From Anaerolineae bacterium (GTDB lineage Bacteria; Chloroflexota; Anaerolineae; Aggregatilineales; Aggregatilineaceae), in assembly GCA_027494015.1 (NCBI GenBank), contig JAOSJP010000037.1, positions 1-64,000 of the forward strand: DNA of 64,000 nt, given 5' to 3'. The number at the start of each line of letters is the position of its first letter. Positions within the stretch are counted from its first letter, which is position 1. The position numbers and the translations under genes were made by a program. Shown one piece after another: positions 41,501 through 50,127 of this stretch. The notes beneath the pieces are model-generated. The model was given only the letters and a program-made list of their open reading frames with translations, did no database searches and was not told the DNA's origin.

Positions 41501-43366
41501 ATGGCAACCAGACGGCTGACGATGGCCCAGGCGCTTATTGCTTTCTTGCAGAGCCAATATGTCGAGCGCGACGGGGCCGAGAACCCGTTCTTCGCCGGGT
41601 GCTGGGGCATCTTCGGCCACGGCAACGTCGCGGGGATCGGGCAGGCGTTGCAGCAGGCGGCAGACACCTTCCGCTACTACCAGACGCGCAACGAGCAGGC
41701 CATGGTCCACGCGGCCATCGCCTACGCCAAAGTGAAGAACCGCCTGCAAACCTTCGCCTGCACGTCGTCCATCGGCCCCGGCGCGACCAACATGATCACC
41801 GGCGCGGCCACAGCGACGATCAACCGCCTCCCCGTGCTGCTGCTGCCCGGCGACATCTTCGCCGAGCGCACCCCAGCCCCCGTGCTCCAGCAGCTTGAGT
41901 GGGAGCACTCGCAGGATGCCTCGGTCAACGACTGCTTCAAGCCGGTCTCGCGCTACTGGGATCGCATCACCCGCCCGGAGCAACTGCTGACCGCCCTGCC
42001 GGAGGCGATGCGCGTGCTGACCTCCCCCGCCGACACCGGCGCGGTGACGCTGGCCCTGCCCCAGGACGTGCAGACGATGGCCTTCGACTATCCGGGGGCG
42101 TTCTTCCGCAAGCGCGTCTGGCACATCCCGCGCAACCGGCCCGACGCCGCCGCGCTGCGCCAGGCCGCGGCCTGGATCGTCCAGAGCCAGCGCCCGCTGC
42201 TCGTCGCCGGGGGTGGCGTGCACTACAGCGACGCGACAGAGGCGCTGCGCCAGTTCGTGGAGCGGACGGGCATCCCGGTCGGCGAGACGCAGGCGGGCAA
42301 AGGCGCGCTGCCCTACGATCATCCCCTCAACCTGGGCGCGATCGGCGTCACCGGCACGCCGGGCGCCAACCTGGTCGCCCGCGACGCCGACCTGGTGATC
42401 GGCATCGGCACGCGCTATAGCGACTTCACCACCGCCTCCAAGACGCAGTTCCAGCACCCCGGCGTGCGCTTCGTCAACATCAACGTGGCCGAGTTCGACG
42501 CCGCCAAGCACAGCGCCCTCCCCCTGGTGGGCGACGCCCGCGCCACGCTCGAAGAATTGCTGCCGCTGCTGGAAGGGTGGCAGGTGACGGCGGAGTATCG
42601 CGCCCTGGCCGCGCAATACAACCGCGAGTGGGACGCTGAGGTCGAGCGCATCTACACCCTGGAGCACGGCCCGCTGATCAGCCAGGGCGAGGTGATCGGC
42701 GTGGTGAATGCGCTCTCGCGCCCGCAGGATGTGGTGCTCTGCGCGGCGGGCAGCCTGCCCGGCGACCTGCACAAGCTGTGGCGCACCCGCGACCCGAAGG
42801 GCTATCACCTGGAATACGGCTACTCGTGCATGGGCTACGAGATCGCCGGGGGCATGGGGGCCAGGCTCGCCGCGCCGGAGCGCGACATCTACGTCATGGT
42901 CGGCGACGGCTCGTACCTGATGATGAACAGCGAGATCACCACTATGGTCCAGGAAGGGATCAAGGTGATCATCGTCCTGCTGGACAATCACGGCTTCGCC
43001 AGCATCGGCGGGCTGTCCAAGAGCGTGGGGTCGGACGGCTTCGGCACCAAGTACCGCCGCCGCACCGAGTCCGGCCACCTGGACGGCGAGGTGCTGCCCA
43101 TTGACTACGCCGCTAATGCGGCCAGTCTGGGCGCGCACGTCATCCGCGCGCACACCCGCGACGACCTGGCCGACGCGATCCAGCAGGCGGGGGCGTACCA
43201 GGGCGGGCCGGTGTGCATCGTCATCGAGGTAGACCGGCGGCAGCGCGTCGGCGGCTACGAAAGCTGGTGGGACGTGGCTGTTGCCGAGGTGTCGGAGAAT
43301 CCCGATGTGCAGCGGGCGCGCGCCGAGTATGTGGAGCAGAAGAAACACGAGCGGCATTTTCTATAG
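41501..43366 (+). CDS. iolD: 3D-(3,5/4)-trihydroxycyclohexane-1,2-dione hydrolase
   Basis: 621 residues. A ThDP-dependent enzyme with N-terminal pyrimidine-binding domain (RRLTMAQALIAFL, GCWGIFGHGNVAGIGQAL, NEQAMVHAAIAYAK with its catalytic Glu), central domain (PLLVAGGGVHYSDATEALRQF) and C-terminal cofactor domain with the ThDP motif GDGSYLMMNSEITTMVQEGIKVIIVLLDNHGF. EYGYSCMGYEIAGGMGARLA is typical of IolD. It opens the inositol-derived ring to 5-deoxy-glucuronate. AAGGAGAG precedes the ATG at 41501; an upstream ATG at 41480 lacks a ribosome-binding site. Confidence 0.96.
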   Translation: MATRRLTMAQALIAFLQSQYVERDGAENPFFAGCWGIFGHGNVAGIGQALQQAADTFRYYQTRNEQAMVHAAIAYAKVKNRLQTFACTSSIGPGATNMITGAATATINRLPVLLLPGDIFAERTPAPVLQQLEWEHSQDASVNDCFKPVSRYWDRITRPEQLLTALPEAMRVLTSPADTGAVTLALPQDVQTMAFDYPGAFFRKRVWHIPRNRPDAAALRQAAAWIVQSQRPLLVAGGGVHYSDATEALRQFVERTGIPVGETQAGKGALPYDHPLNLGAIGVTGTPGANLVARDADLVIGIGTRYSDFTTASKTQFQHPGVRFVNINVAEFDAAKHSALPLVGDARATLEELLPLLEGWQVTAEYRALAAQYNREWDAEVERIYTLEHGPLISQGEVIGVVNALSRPQDVVLCAAGSLPGDLHKLWRTRDPKGYHLEYGYSCMGYEIAGGMGARLAAPERDIYVMVGDGSYLMMNSEITTMVQEGIKVIIVLLDNHGFASIGGLSKSVGSDGFGTKYRRRTESGHLDGEVLPIDYAANAASLGAHVIRAHTRDDLADAIQQAGAYQGGPVCIVIEVDRRQRVGGYESWWDVAVAEVSENPDVQRARAEYVEQKKHERHFL

Positions 43367-43443
43367 GCGACGACAGGACGTAGGGCCATACGCCCCTACG
43401 CCACCCAATGACAATCCGGACCGCTTGACGCTTGAGGAGCGCG

Positions 43444-44847
43444 ATGAAGCAGATGCAACGAATCGGCCTGATCATCGCCCTGATCGTTCTCAGCGCATTG
43501 TTGGGCGGGCGGCCAGCGGCGGCCCGCCAGGATTCCCCTTCACGTCTGCTGCCAGCGGACTTCGAATACCTGGGCGCGTTTCGTCTGCCCACCGGAGAGA
43601 TGAGGCCGCGCACCTTCGAATATGGCGGCGGGGCCATGACCTTCCGTCCAGATGGCGATCCCGGCGGCGCGGCGGATGGCTTCAGCGGGTCGCTGTTCGT
43701 CATGGGACACAACCGCATGCCCTACGGCGAGCTGCCCGACGGTAATCAGGTGGCCGAAATCACCATCCCCCGTCCTTTGATCGCCGACGCGGTGGATGCC
43801 CTCCCCCAGGCAGCGTTCGTGCAGGGCTTCCACGACGTGGCGGCGGGCCTCTTCGGCGGCCTGGACGAGATTCCCCGCGTCGCCCTGCAGTACCTCGACA
43901 CCCCGGCTACGGGACCGCTGCTGCATCTGGCCTGGGGCCAGCATCTGCAGGATGATCCCTCGCTGCAAATGGCCAGCCATGCCTGGTTCTCGCCCGATCT
44001 GGCCGCGCCCGCCGTACAGGGGACGTGGTTCATCGGCGAGCAGTCGCCCTACAGCGTCAATGGCTATCTGCTGAGCATTCCCCAGCCGTGGGCCGACCGA
44101 TATGCCGAGGGCCGTCCGCTGGCGACGGGCCGCTTCCGCGACGGCGGCTGGTCTGGCATGGGGCCGGCGCTGTTCGCCTACCGGCCCTGGGTGGACGAGC
44201 ACGGCACGCCCGCGCCCGCTGGGACGCGCCTGCCGGAGACGACCCTGCTGCACTACGCGACCTCGACCGAGACCGATGCCATTGAGCGCGCCCTGGACGG
44301 CTACCAGCACCCCGACGAGTGGGAGGGCGCAGCCTGGATCGTCACCAGCACGGGCAAGACGGCGATGCTCTTTGCCGGCACCAAGGGCACCGGCACCAGG
44401 TACTGGTACGGCTTCGTCAACCCGGCGGGGCCAGACACCCCGTGCGTGGAGGGAGAGCTTGTCGGGCAGTACACGCTGTGCCGCCTGGCCGATGGATCGC
44501 CCTGCCCGGCGGACGACCTGGTGGAGTGCGCCGATCACACGTCGGAGCGCGGCTGGTGGAGCGCCAGCTTCGAGGCGCGCTTCATCCTCTACGACCCCGG
44601 CGACCTGGCCCAGGTAGCGCTCGGCCAGCAGCAGCCCTGGGAGCCGCAGCCCTACGCCACCCTGACCGTTGACCCGCACCTGTTCCTGAACCCGGCGGGC
44701 GTCGAGTTGGATGGACTGGGCACGGGGGTGCAACGCCGCTTCCGCCTGGGCGAAGTGGCCTACGACCAGGCCCACGACTTGCTGTACGTGCTGGAGCTGT
44801 ACGCCGATGGCGCAAGCCCGGTGGTGCACGTCTGGCGCGTGGGCTGA
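43444..44847 (+). CDS. Secreted protein of unknown function within the inositol cluster
   Basis: 467 residues; GAGGAGC precedes the ATG at 43444. MKQMQRIGLIIALIVLSALL is a signal peptide ending near ARQ. The mature protein has segments LPADFEYLGAFRLPTG, YGGGAMTFRPDGD, GSLFVMGHNRM, WWSASFEARFILYDPGDLAQV and EVAYDQAHDLLYVLELYADG, suggestive of a beta-propeller. Four Cys lie in PCVEGELVGQYTLCRLADGSPCPADDLVECAD and may form disulfides. No catalytic motif was recognised. Its place between iolD and iolE suggests co-expression, perhaps in processing an inositol-containing substrate outside the cell. Confidence 0.75.
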   Translation: MKQMQRIGLIIALIVLSALLGGRPAAARQDSPSRLLPADFEYLGAFRLPTGEMRPRTFEYGGGAMTFRPDGDPGGAADGFSGSLFVMGHNRMPYGELPDGNQVAEITIPRPLIADAVDALPQAAFVQGFHDVAAGLFGGLDEIPRVALQYLDTPATGPLLHLAWGQHLQDDPSLQMASHAWFSPDLAAPAVQGTWFIGEQSPYSVNGYLLSIPQPWADRYAEGRPLATGRFRDGGWSGMGPALFAYRPWVDEHGTPAPAGTRLPETTLLHYATSTETDAIERALDGYQHPDEWEGAAWIVTSTGKTAMLFAGTKGTGTRYWYGFVNPAGPDTPCVEGELVGQYTLCRLADGSPCPADDLVECADHTSERGWWSASFEARFILYDPGDLAQVALGQQQPWEPQPYATLTVDPHLFLNPAGVELDGLGTGVQRRFRLGEVAYDQAHDLLYVLELYADGASPVVHVWRVG

Positions 44848-44860
44848 AAGGGTTCCTGGT

Positions 44861-44946
44861 GATTGGTTGTTGGTGATTGGTTATCCGGTGTTGAACGCAC
44901 TACACGGAAGATCGCCTTTGCCAACAACCAGCCACCAATAACCATC
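44861..44946. repeat. Repeat E inverted pair
   Basis: GTGATTGGTTGTTGGTGATTGG at 44860 and CAACAACCAGCCACCAATAACC at 44922 can pair across about 40 bases. Confidence 0.65.
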
Positions 44947-44984
44947 AACTATCATCTGCATTTGTGAACGGAGCGGATAAAACC

Positions 44985-45893
44985 ATGACCAAGCCATTTC
45001 GCATTGCCAATGCGCCCTGTTCGTGGGGCGTGCTGGAGTTCGACCTGGAAGGCGAGGCCGCCGGCTATGCCCAGGTTCTCGACGAGATCGCCGCGACCGG
45101 CTACAGCGGCACCGAGCTAGGCGACTGGGGCTTCATGCCCACCGACCCGCCCGCCCTGCGCGCCGAGCTAGACCGGCGCGGGCTGGCGCTGCTGGCGGCC
45201 TTCGTGCCGGTGGCCCTGGCCGACCGCGCCGCGCACGCCGCTGGCGAAGCGGTCGCCCTGCGCACGGCCCGCCTGCTGCGCGACACCGCCGGGCAGGGCT
45301 GCTTCATCGTCCTGGCGGACAACAACGGCTCGGTGCCACAGCGCACGCAGAACGCCGGGCGCGTCACGGCGGAGATGGGGCTGAGCGACGCGGGGTGGGA
45401 GGTCTTCGCCGAGGGCGCCAACCGCATCGCCCGCGCCGTGCGCGCGCAGACCGGCCTGCGCACCGTCTTCCACCACCACTGCGCCGGTTACGTCGAGACG
45501 CCCGCCGAGGTCGCCCGGCTGATGGCCCTCACCGATCCCGAAGTGCTCGGCCTGGTGCTGGACACGGGACACATCATGTTTGGCGGCGGCGATCCGCTGG
45601 CGCTGCTGCGCGCTCACCAGGAGCGCATCTGGCACGTGCACTTCAAGGACTTCGACCCGGCGGTAGCGGCGCAGGCCCGCGCCGAGAGCTGGGACTACTT
45701 CGGCGCGATCCGGCACGGCATCTTCTGCGAGCTGGGGCGCGGCGCGGTGGACTTCCCGGCGGTGCGCGACGCGCTGACCGGCATGGGCTACGACGGCTGG
45801 ATTGTCGTCGAGCAGGATGTGCTGCCGTCGTTGGGCGCGCCCAAAGAGAGCGCGCAGCGCAACCGCGACTACCTGCGCGGCATCGGGCTATAG
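44985..45893 (+). CDS. iolE: Inosose dehydratase (sugar-phosphate isomerase/epimerase fold)
   Basis: 302 residues, a TIM barrel. The N-terminus [16 protein letters not shown] is characteristic of IolE, with [56 protein letters not shown] and VVEQDVLP supplying metal and substrate ligands. It dehydrates 2-keto-myo-inositol to the trihydroxycyclohexanedione used by IolD. The start at 44985 is favoured because AGCGGATAAAACC precedes it and [11 protein letters not shown] is a normal N-terminus; a GTG at 44964 is possible. Confidence 0.92.
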   Translation: MTKPFRIANAPCSWGVLEFDLEGEAAGYAQVLDEIAATGYSGTELGDWGFMPTDPPALRAELDRRGLALLAAFVPVALADRAAHAAGEAVALRTARLLRDTAGQGCFIVLADNNGSVPQRTQNAGRVTAEMGLSDAGWEVFAEGANRIARAVRAQTGLRTVFHHHCAGYVETPAEVARLMALTDPEVLGLVLDTGHIMFGGGDPLALLRAHQERIWHVHFKDFDPAVAAQARAESWDYFGAIRHGIFCELGRGAVDFPAVRDALTGMGYDGWIVVEQDVLPSLGAPKESAQRNRDYLRGIGL

Positions 45894-45917
45894 GGGTGCG
45901 TTTGTAGGACGGGAAGA

Positions 45918-46199
45918 GACCACCGCAGAGACGCAGAGGGCGCAGAGGATGCAGAAGTGATCTCAGGGGACTTTGCGATAGCCGCCGGGGTTCACCTCAC
46001 CCCTGGCTTCGCTATGCTCAGCCTTTCCCCTCTCCATGCATGGAGAGGGGGAAACGAGGCGCGCCAGTGCCGAGTGGGGGTGAGGTAAACCAGGACAGAG
46101 CAACCCGTTTCTTCAATTCTTAGCCAGAGATCGCTGAGAGGACACAGGACATTAGCTTTCTCTCTGCGTTCTCTGCGCCTCTGCGGTAAACACGACATG
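45918..46199. repeat. GCAGAG repeat pair flanking repeat A copy 6
   Basis: ACCGCAGAGACGCAGAGGGC at 45922 and its inverted form TCTGCGTTCTCTGCGCCTCT at 46165 flank repeat A copy 6 (45992-46088). These occupy most of the 340-base gap before iolG; no gene was seen there. Confidence 0.75.
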
Positions 46200-46234
46200 C
46201 ACAGTTTGACATGGAGCGAGGAGCCAGAAAAACC

Positions 46235-47245
46235 ATGACCATCAAAGTGGGCGTCATCGGCGCCGGACGCATTGGCAAAGTACACGCTGAGACCGTGATC
46301 TACCGCATCCCCGAAGCGGAGGTCGTGGCCATCGCCGACGTGATCGAGGACGCGGCCCAGCACGTCGCCGCGACGCTGCGCATCCCCCACGTGACGCGCG
46401 ACTACCGCGAGATTATGGCCGATCCTGCTGTGGACGCGGTGCTGGTCTGCTCGTCTACGGACACGCACACGCCGGTCTGCATCGAAGCGGCCAGGGCGGG
46501 CAAGCACATCTTCACCGAGAAGCCGATTGACCACGATCTGAAGCGCATTGACAGCGTGTTGGCGGCGGTGAAGGCGGCGGGCGTCAAGTTCCAGGTGGGC
46601 TTCAACCGCCGCTTCGACCCGACCTTCGCCCGCGTGCACCAGGCCATCCAGAGCGGCGAAGTGGGCGATCTGCACCTGCTGCACATCATCAGCCGCGACC
46701 CGGCCCCGCCGCCCGTCGAGTACGTCAAAGTGTCCGGCGGGCTGTTCCTGGACATGATGATCCACGACTTCGACATGGCCCGCTTCCTGGTGGGCGCGGA
46801 GGTCGAGGAAGTGTACACGCGGGCGGCGGTGCGCGTGGACCCGGCCATCGGCGCGGCGGGGGATGTGGACACCGCCGTCGTGGTGCTCACCTTCGCCAAC
46901 GGCGTGATCGCCACCATTGACAACAGTCGCCGCGCTGTCTACGGCTACGACCAGCGCGTCGAGGCGCTGGGCAGCGGCGGCGGCATCTCGACGGCCAATG
47001 TCTACCCGAACGAGGTGACGGTCAGCACCAGCGAGCACGTGCAGCGCGATCTGCCGCTCAACTTTTTCATGGATCGCTACACGGCCAGCTACGAGCGCGA
47101 GGTGCGCGCCTTCTTCGACGCCATCGTGCACGACACGCCAGTGCCGGTGAGCGGCCTGGACGGGCGCGTGCCAGTGGTGATGGGCCTGGCCGCGCGCAAG
47201 TCGCTGGCGGAACATCGCCCGGTGCGGCTGAGCGAGGTGGGGTGA
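46235..47245 (+). CDS. iolG: Myo-inositol 2-dehydrogenase
   Basis: 336 residues, GFO/IDH/MocA family. The NAD-binding motif is GVIGAGRIGKVHAE, the EKP motif is in IFTEKPIDHDL, and QVGFNRRFDPTFARVHQAI and SGGLFLDMMIHDFDMARFLVG give the catalytic His-Asp region (MIHDFD). It oxidises myo-inositol to 2-keto-myo-inositol, the first step of the pathway. The ATG at 46235 (MTIKVGVIGAG) is preferred over 46211 for its canonical N-terminus. It ends the inositol cluster; no iolA was found. Confidence 0.93.
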   Translation: MTIKVGVIGAGRIGKVHAETVIYRIPEAEVVAIADVIEDAAQHVAATLRIPHVTRDYREIMADPAVDAVLVCSSTDTHTPVCIEAARAGKHIFTEKPIDHDLKRIDSVLAAVKAAGVKFQVGFNRRFDPTFARVHQAIQSGEVGDLHLLHIISRDPAPPPVEYVKVSGGLFLDMMIHDFDMARFLVGAEVEEVYTRAAVRVDPAIGAAGDVDTAVVVLTFANGVIATIDNSRRAVYGYDQRVEALGSGGGISTANVYPNEVTVSTSEHVQRDLPLNFFMDRYTASYEREVRAFFDAIVHDTPVPVSGLDGRVPVVMGLAARKSLAEHRPVRLSEVG

Positions 47246-47249
47246 GGTA

Positions 47250-47356
47250 GCTGTCAGCTATCAGTTATCAGTTGTCAGTTGTCAGCATTCAGCATTCAGC
47301 ATTCAGCAGAGGCCAATCCCTGTGGCTGATTGCTGATTGCTGACTGCTGATGCTGA
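47250..47356. repeat. Repeat E cluster
   Basis: GTCAGCTATCAGTTATCAGT units, three CATTCAG units at 47285-47308, then GATTGCTGATTGCTGACTGCTGATGCTGA, between convergent genes. Confidence 0.65.
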
Positions 47357-47361
47357 CCGCC

Positions 47362-48099
47362 TCAGTACACGAACTCCCCCGACAGGAAGGCCGCCGTGCG
47401 CGGGTCGCGGGGCGAATCGAAGAACTCCTCCGCCTGCCCTTCCTCGATCAGCGCGCCTTCCAGCAGCAGGACGACGCGCGTCGCCAGCCGCCGCGCCTGG
47501 AAGATGTTGTGCGTCACCAGGATGATCGTCGTTTCATGCGTGGCGTGCTGCTCGCGGATCAGGCCCTCGATCAGGCGCACGTTGTACGGATCGAGGTTGG
47601 CCGTCGGCTCGTCGAGCAGCAGGACGCGCGGCTCCAGCACCAGGGCGCGGGCCACCGCGACGCGCTGCATCTCCCCGCCGGAGAGCGTGCGCGGGTGGGC
47701 GTTCGCCAGGTGCGTCAGCGAGACGCGCTCCAGGGCAGTGTCTACACGCTTCTGGCCGTTCCGCTCGCCGCGCAGGCGCAGCCCATAGGCGACATTGGCC
47801 CGCACGCTGCGGCTGAGCAGCGCCGGTCGCTGAAAGACCATCGCCAGGCGGCGGCGCTGGGCGATGGAAGCCCTCGCCGCGGTGACGCGCTCACCGTCCA
47901 GGTGGAGCAGCATTTCCCCCTGCGCGGGCGTTTCCAGCAGGGCCATCAGGCGCAGCAGCGTGCTCTTGCCCGCCCCGCTCGGCCCCACCACGGCCAGCAC
48001 CTCGCCCCGCTGCACCGCCAGCGCGGGGATGTCCAGCACGGTGCGCGTCCCATAGACCTGGCGCACATCGCGCAGCGTGTACAGAGGTGCGCTCGTCAT
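47362..48099 (-). CDS. tupC: Tungstate ABC transporter ATPase
   Basis: 245 residues. Walker A GPSGAGKST, Q-loop MVFQRPALLS, signature LSGGEMQRVAVARAL and Walker B VLLLDEPTANLDP are complete, with the H-loop in VTHN. VRQVYGTRTVLDIPALAVQRGE fits TupC or related oxyanion ATPases. The ATG overlaps the stop of the permease gene upstream. The tungstate assignment rests on the linked permease and binding-protein genes. It powers uptake across the inner membrane. Confidence 0.88.
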   Translation of the reverse strand: MTSAPLYTLRDVRQVYGTRTVLDIPALAVQRGEVLAVVGPSGAGKSTLLRLMALLETPAQGEMLLHLDGERVTAARASIAQRRRLAMVFQRPALLSRSVRANVAYGLRLRGERNGQKRVDTALERVSLTHLANAHPRTLSGGEMQRVAVARALVLEPRVLLLDEPTANLDPYNVRLIEGLIREQHATHETTIILVTHNIFQARRLATRVVLLLEGALIEEGQAEEFFDSPRDPRTAAFLSGEFVY

Positions 48100-48794
48100 G
48101 ACTCGGCCAGCTTTCCCTGCCCTATAACCATGATCAGGTTGGCGGCAAACGACAGCGTCAGCAGGATGATGCCCAGGGCCAGCGCCACGTCGAAGTTGCC
48201 GCGCCGCGTTTCCAGCACGACGGCGGTGGTCAGCACGCGGGTGCGCCCGTCAATGTTGCCGCCGACCAGCATCACCGCGCCGACCTCGGAGATGATCGAG
48301 CCAAAGCCGGCCACCAGCCCGACGATCACGCCGAAGCGCGCTTCGACCAATGCCGCCACCGTCGCCTGCCAGCGTGTGGCACCCAGCGCGCGAAGCTGCA
48401 CGCGCAGCGCCGGGTCCACCGCCCGCACGCTGCTCATGGTCACGCCGACGACCAGCGGCGTGGCGATGATCACCTGGGCGACGACCATCGCCTTGATCGA
48501 GAACAGCCAGGCCAGGTTGCCGAACGGCCCGCTGTTCGACAGGAACAGGTAAACGACCAGCCCGACGACGACCGGCGGCAGGCCCATGCCGGTGTAGATC
48601 AGCGCGTTGAGCACCCGTTGGCCGCGAAAGCGGGTCAGCGCCAGCCACGTCCCCGCCGGGACGCCGATGGCGGCGCTGATGACCAGGGCGCTGGCCGTCA
48701 CCTGCAGCGAGCGCCACATCACCTCGAAGACCGCCGGGTCGAGCGCGAAAATCAGGCGTATTGCCTCGCGCAGCGCGTCGAGTATCGTTTGAAT
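48096..48794 (-). CDS. tupB: Tungstate ABC transporter permease, probable ATT start
   Basis: 232 residues if begun at ATT (48794-48792), which follows AAGGAG by seven bases. That start restores QTILDALREAIRLIFALDPAVFEVMWRSLQVT, the usual TupB N-terminus; the first ATG (48722) would remove 24 conserved residues. Six hydrophobic helices are present, and RALGATRWQATVAALVEARFGVIVGLVAGFGSIISEVGAVMLVGG is the TupB ATPase-docking loop and following helix. Near-cognate initiation, a mutation or a base error could explain the ATT. It is coupled to tupC by a four-base overlap. Confidence 0.88.
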   Translation of the reverse strand: MQTILDALREAIRLIFALDPAVFEVMWRSLQVTASALVISAAIGVPAGTWLALTRFRGQRVLNALIYTGMGLPPVVVGLVVYLFLSNSGPFGNLAWLFSIKAMVVAQVIIATPLVVGVTMSSVRAVDPALRVQLRALGATRWQATVAALVEARFGVIVGLVAGFGSIISEVGAVMLVGGNIDGRTRVLTTAVVLETRRGNFDVALALGIILLTLSFAANLIMVIGQGKLAES

Positions 48795-48837
48795 GGTCCG
48801 GCTCCTTCAGCGATCAGGTGTCAGCCGTCAGCGAAAA

Positions 48838-49060
48838 CTCGTAGGGGCGCTGCTCTGCTGCGCCTTGTGGGGGCGGGTTTCGAAACCCATGCGCATTAAG
48901 TTAAGGCATCTGGCGGGAGCGGGTGCCTAGGCAGAACGCCCCTCGTCCTGGCCCCCTCCCCGGCAAAGCCAGGGGGAGGGGGAAAGTGTCACGCCAACCG
49001 GTCTAAGTCCCCCTCTCTAGCTCGGCTGGAGAGGGGGATTGAGGGGGAGAGGCGGCTTAG
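48838..49060. repeat. Repeat-rich gap between tupB and tupA
   Basis: Contains GTAGGGGCGCTGCTCTGCTGCGCC, GGGGGCGGGTTTCGAAACCC and a degenerate repeat A pair (GGCCCCCTCCCCGG, CCAGGGGGAGGGGG). No gene was seen. Confidence 0.6.
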
Positions 49061-49068
49061 CTTAATGC

Positions 49069-49982
49069 CTAGTGTGCGGCGCGCCACGCCTCAGAGTCCG
49101 GCGTGAACAGCGACTGGTCGTTGAGCTTGAAGCTCAGAATCAGCTCCTGCGTCTCCAGCGAGGTGATCCAGTCGGCGAACGCCTGGCCCAGCTCGGCGTT
49201 GATGTTCGGGTGCTTCTCCGGGTTGACCGGGATGACGCCGTAGGGGTTGAAGAGGATCGGGTCGCCCTCGACGAGAATTTCCAGAGTCAGGCCGGTCGCC
49301 TGGCGCGCGACGTAAGTGGCGCGGTCGCTAAGCGTGTAGGCGCCCATCTCGTCGCTCATGGTCAGCACTTCGCCCATGCCCTGCCCGGCGGAGATGTACC
49401 AGTCGCCTTCGGGCGTGACCTCGGCAGCCGTCCAGATCGCCTTTTCCTTGCTGTGCGTGCCGCTGTCATCCCCACGCGAGACGAAGGAGCTGCCACTCTC
49501 GGCGAGCTTGGCAAAGGCGGCGGTAGCGTCGGTCATGCCCTTGATCCCGGCGGGATCGGCGGCGGGGCCAACCAGGATGAAGTCGTTGTACATCACGTCG
49601 TAGCGGGCCGTGCCGTAGCCATCGGCGACGAACGCATCTTCGCGGGCGCGGGAGTGCACGAGCACCACGTCCGCGTCACCGTTCTGGCCCAGTTCCAGCG
49701 CCTGGCCGGTGCCCACCGCGATCACGTCCACCTCGGCGTTGTATTTCGCCTCGAAGTCCGGCAGGATATACTCCAGCAAGCCGGAGTCCTCGGTGCTGGT
49801 CGTCGTCGCCAGGATCAGGCGAGCGGGCGGGGCGGGTTCAGGGGTAGGCTCGGCGGTAGGCTCGGCGGTGGGCGTTGGCGCGGGTTTCTTTCTTTGTCAT
49901 CGTCGCCGCAGGCGGCCAGCAGCGCAGTCAGGCCCACCAGGGTGAAGATCAGGAAAAGAATAAGGATTCGACGTTTTGCCAT
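49069..49982 (-). CDS. tupA: Tungstate-binding lipoprotein, one frameshift
   Basis: Starts MAKRRILILFLIFTLVGLTA with lipobox LAAC, then a Pro/Thr/Glu linker. A one-base slip in the A-rich AAAGAAAGAAACCC near 49890 must be bridged to continue PAPTPTAEPTAEPTPEP and LILATTTSTEDSGLLEYILPDFEAKYN. The binding fold follows, with VGTGQALELGQNGDADVVLVHSRAREDAFV, VMYNDFILVGP, FVSRGDDSGTHSKEKAIW and YTLSDRATYVA. The TTTST, GTGQAL and SRGDDSGTH segments are oxyanion-binding motifs of TupA. About 300 residues when corrected. Confidence 0.9.
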
Positions 49983-50002
49983 GATCCGGCTCCTGCTCCA
50001 GG

Positions 50003-50020
50003 TCTGCACTACCGTGCAGA
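50003..50020 (-). promoter_or_regulatory. Palindrome in the tupA leader
   Basis: TCTGCAC-TACC-GTGCAGA, a perfect 7-bp inverted repeat between the tup promoter and the tupA start. A candidate operator or 5' leader hairpin. Confidence 0.5.
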
Positions 50021-50037
50021 GAAATCAACCGGCGCGG

Positions 50038-50066
50038 AGTATACGCGCTCCAGGCCAGCGTGTCAA
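50038..50066 (-). promoter_or_regulatory. tupA: Sigma-70-type promoter of tupABC
   Basis: On the minus strand, TTGACA (50066-50061), a 17-base spacer and TATACT (50043-50038). This is the best canonical promoter in the window. Confidence 0.8.
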
Positions 50067-50087
50067 TTGATGTATTACAAATGACAC
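50060..50087. promoter_or_regulatory. Inverted repeat over the tup -35 box, probable operator
   Basis: GTGTCA at 50060 and TGACAC at 50082 flank an inner TGTA-T-TACA palindrome (50071-50079). It overlaps the tup -35 and lies between the divergent tup and GntR-type genes, the expected place for that regulator to bind. Confidence 0.55.
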
Positions 50088-50127
50088 AGAAACCAGGACC
50101 CATCGGCCCACCAGGGGGAGGCACAGC

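Noticed and set aside
41321..43357. 678-codon open frame opposite iolD
   Set aside because: Antisense shadow of an unmistakable IolD; it has no motif of its own.
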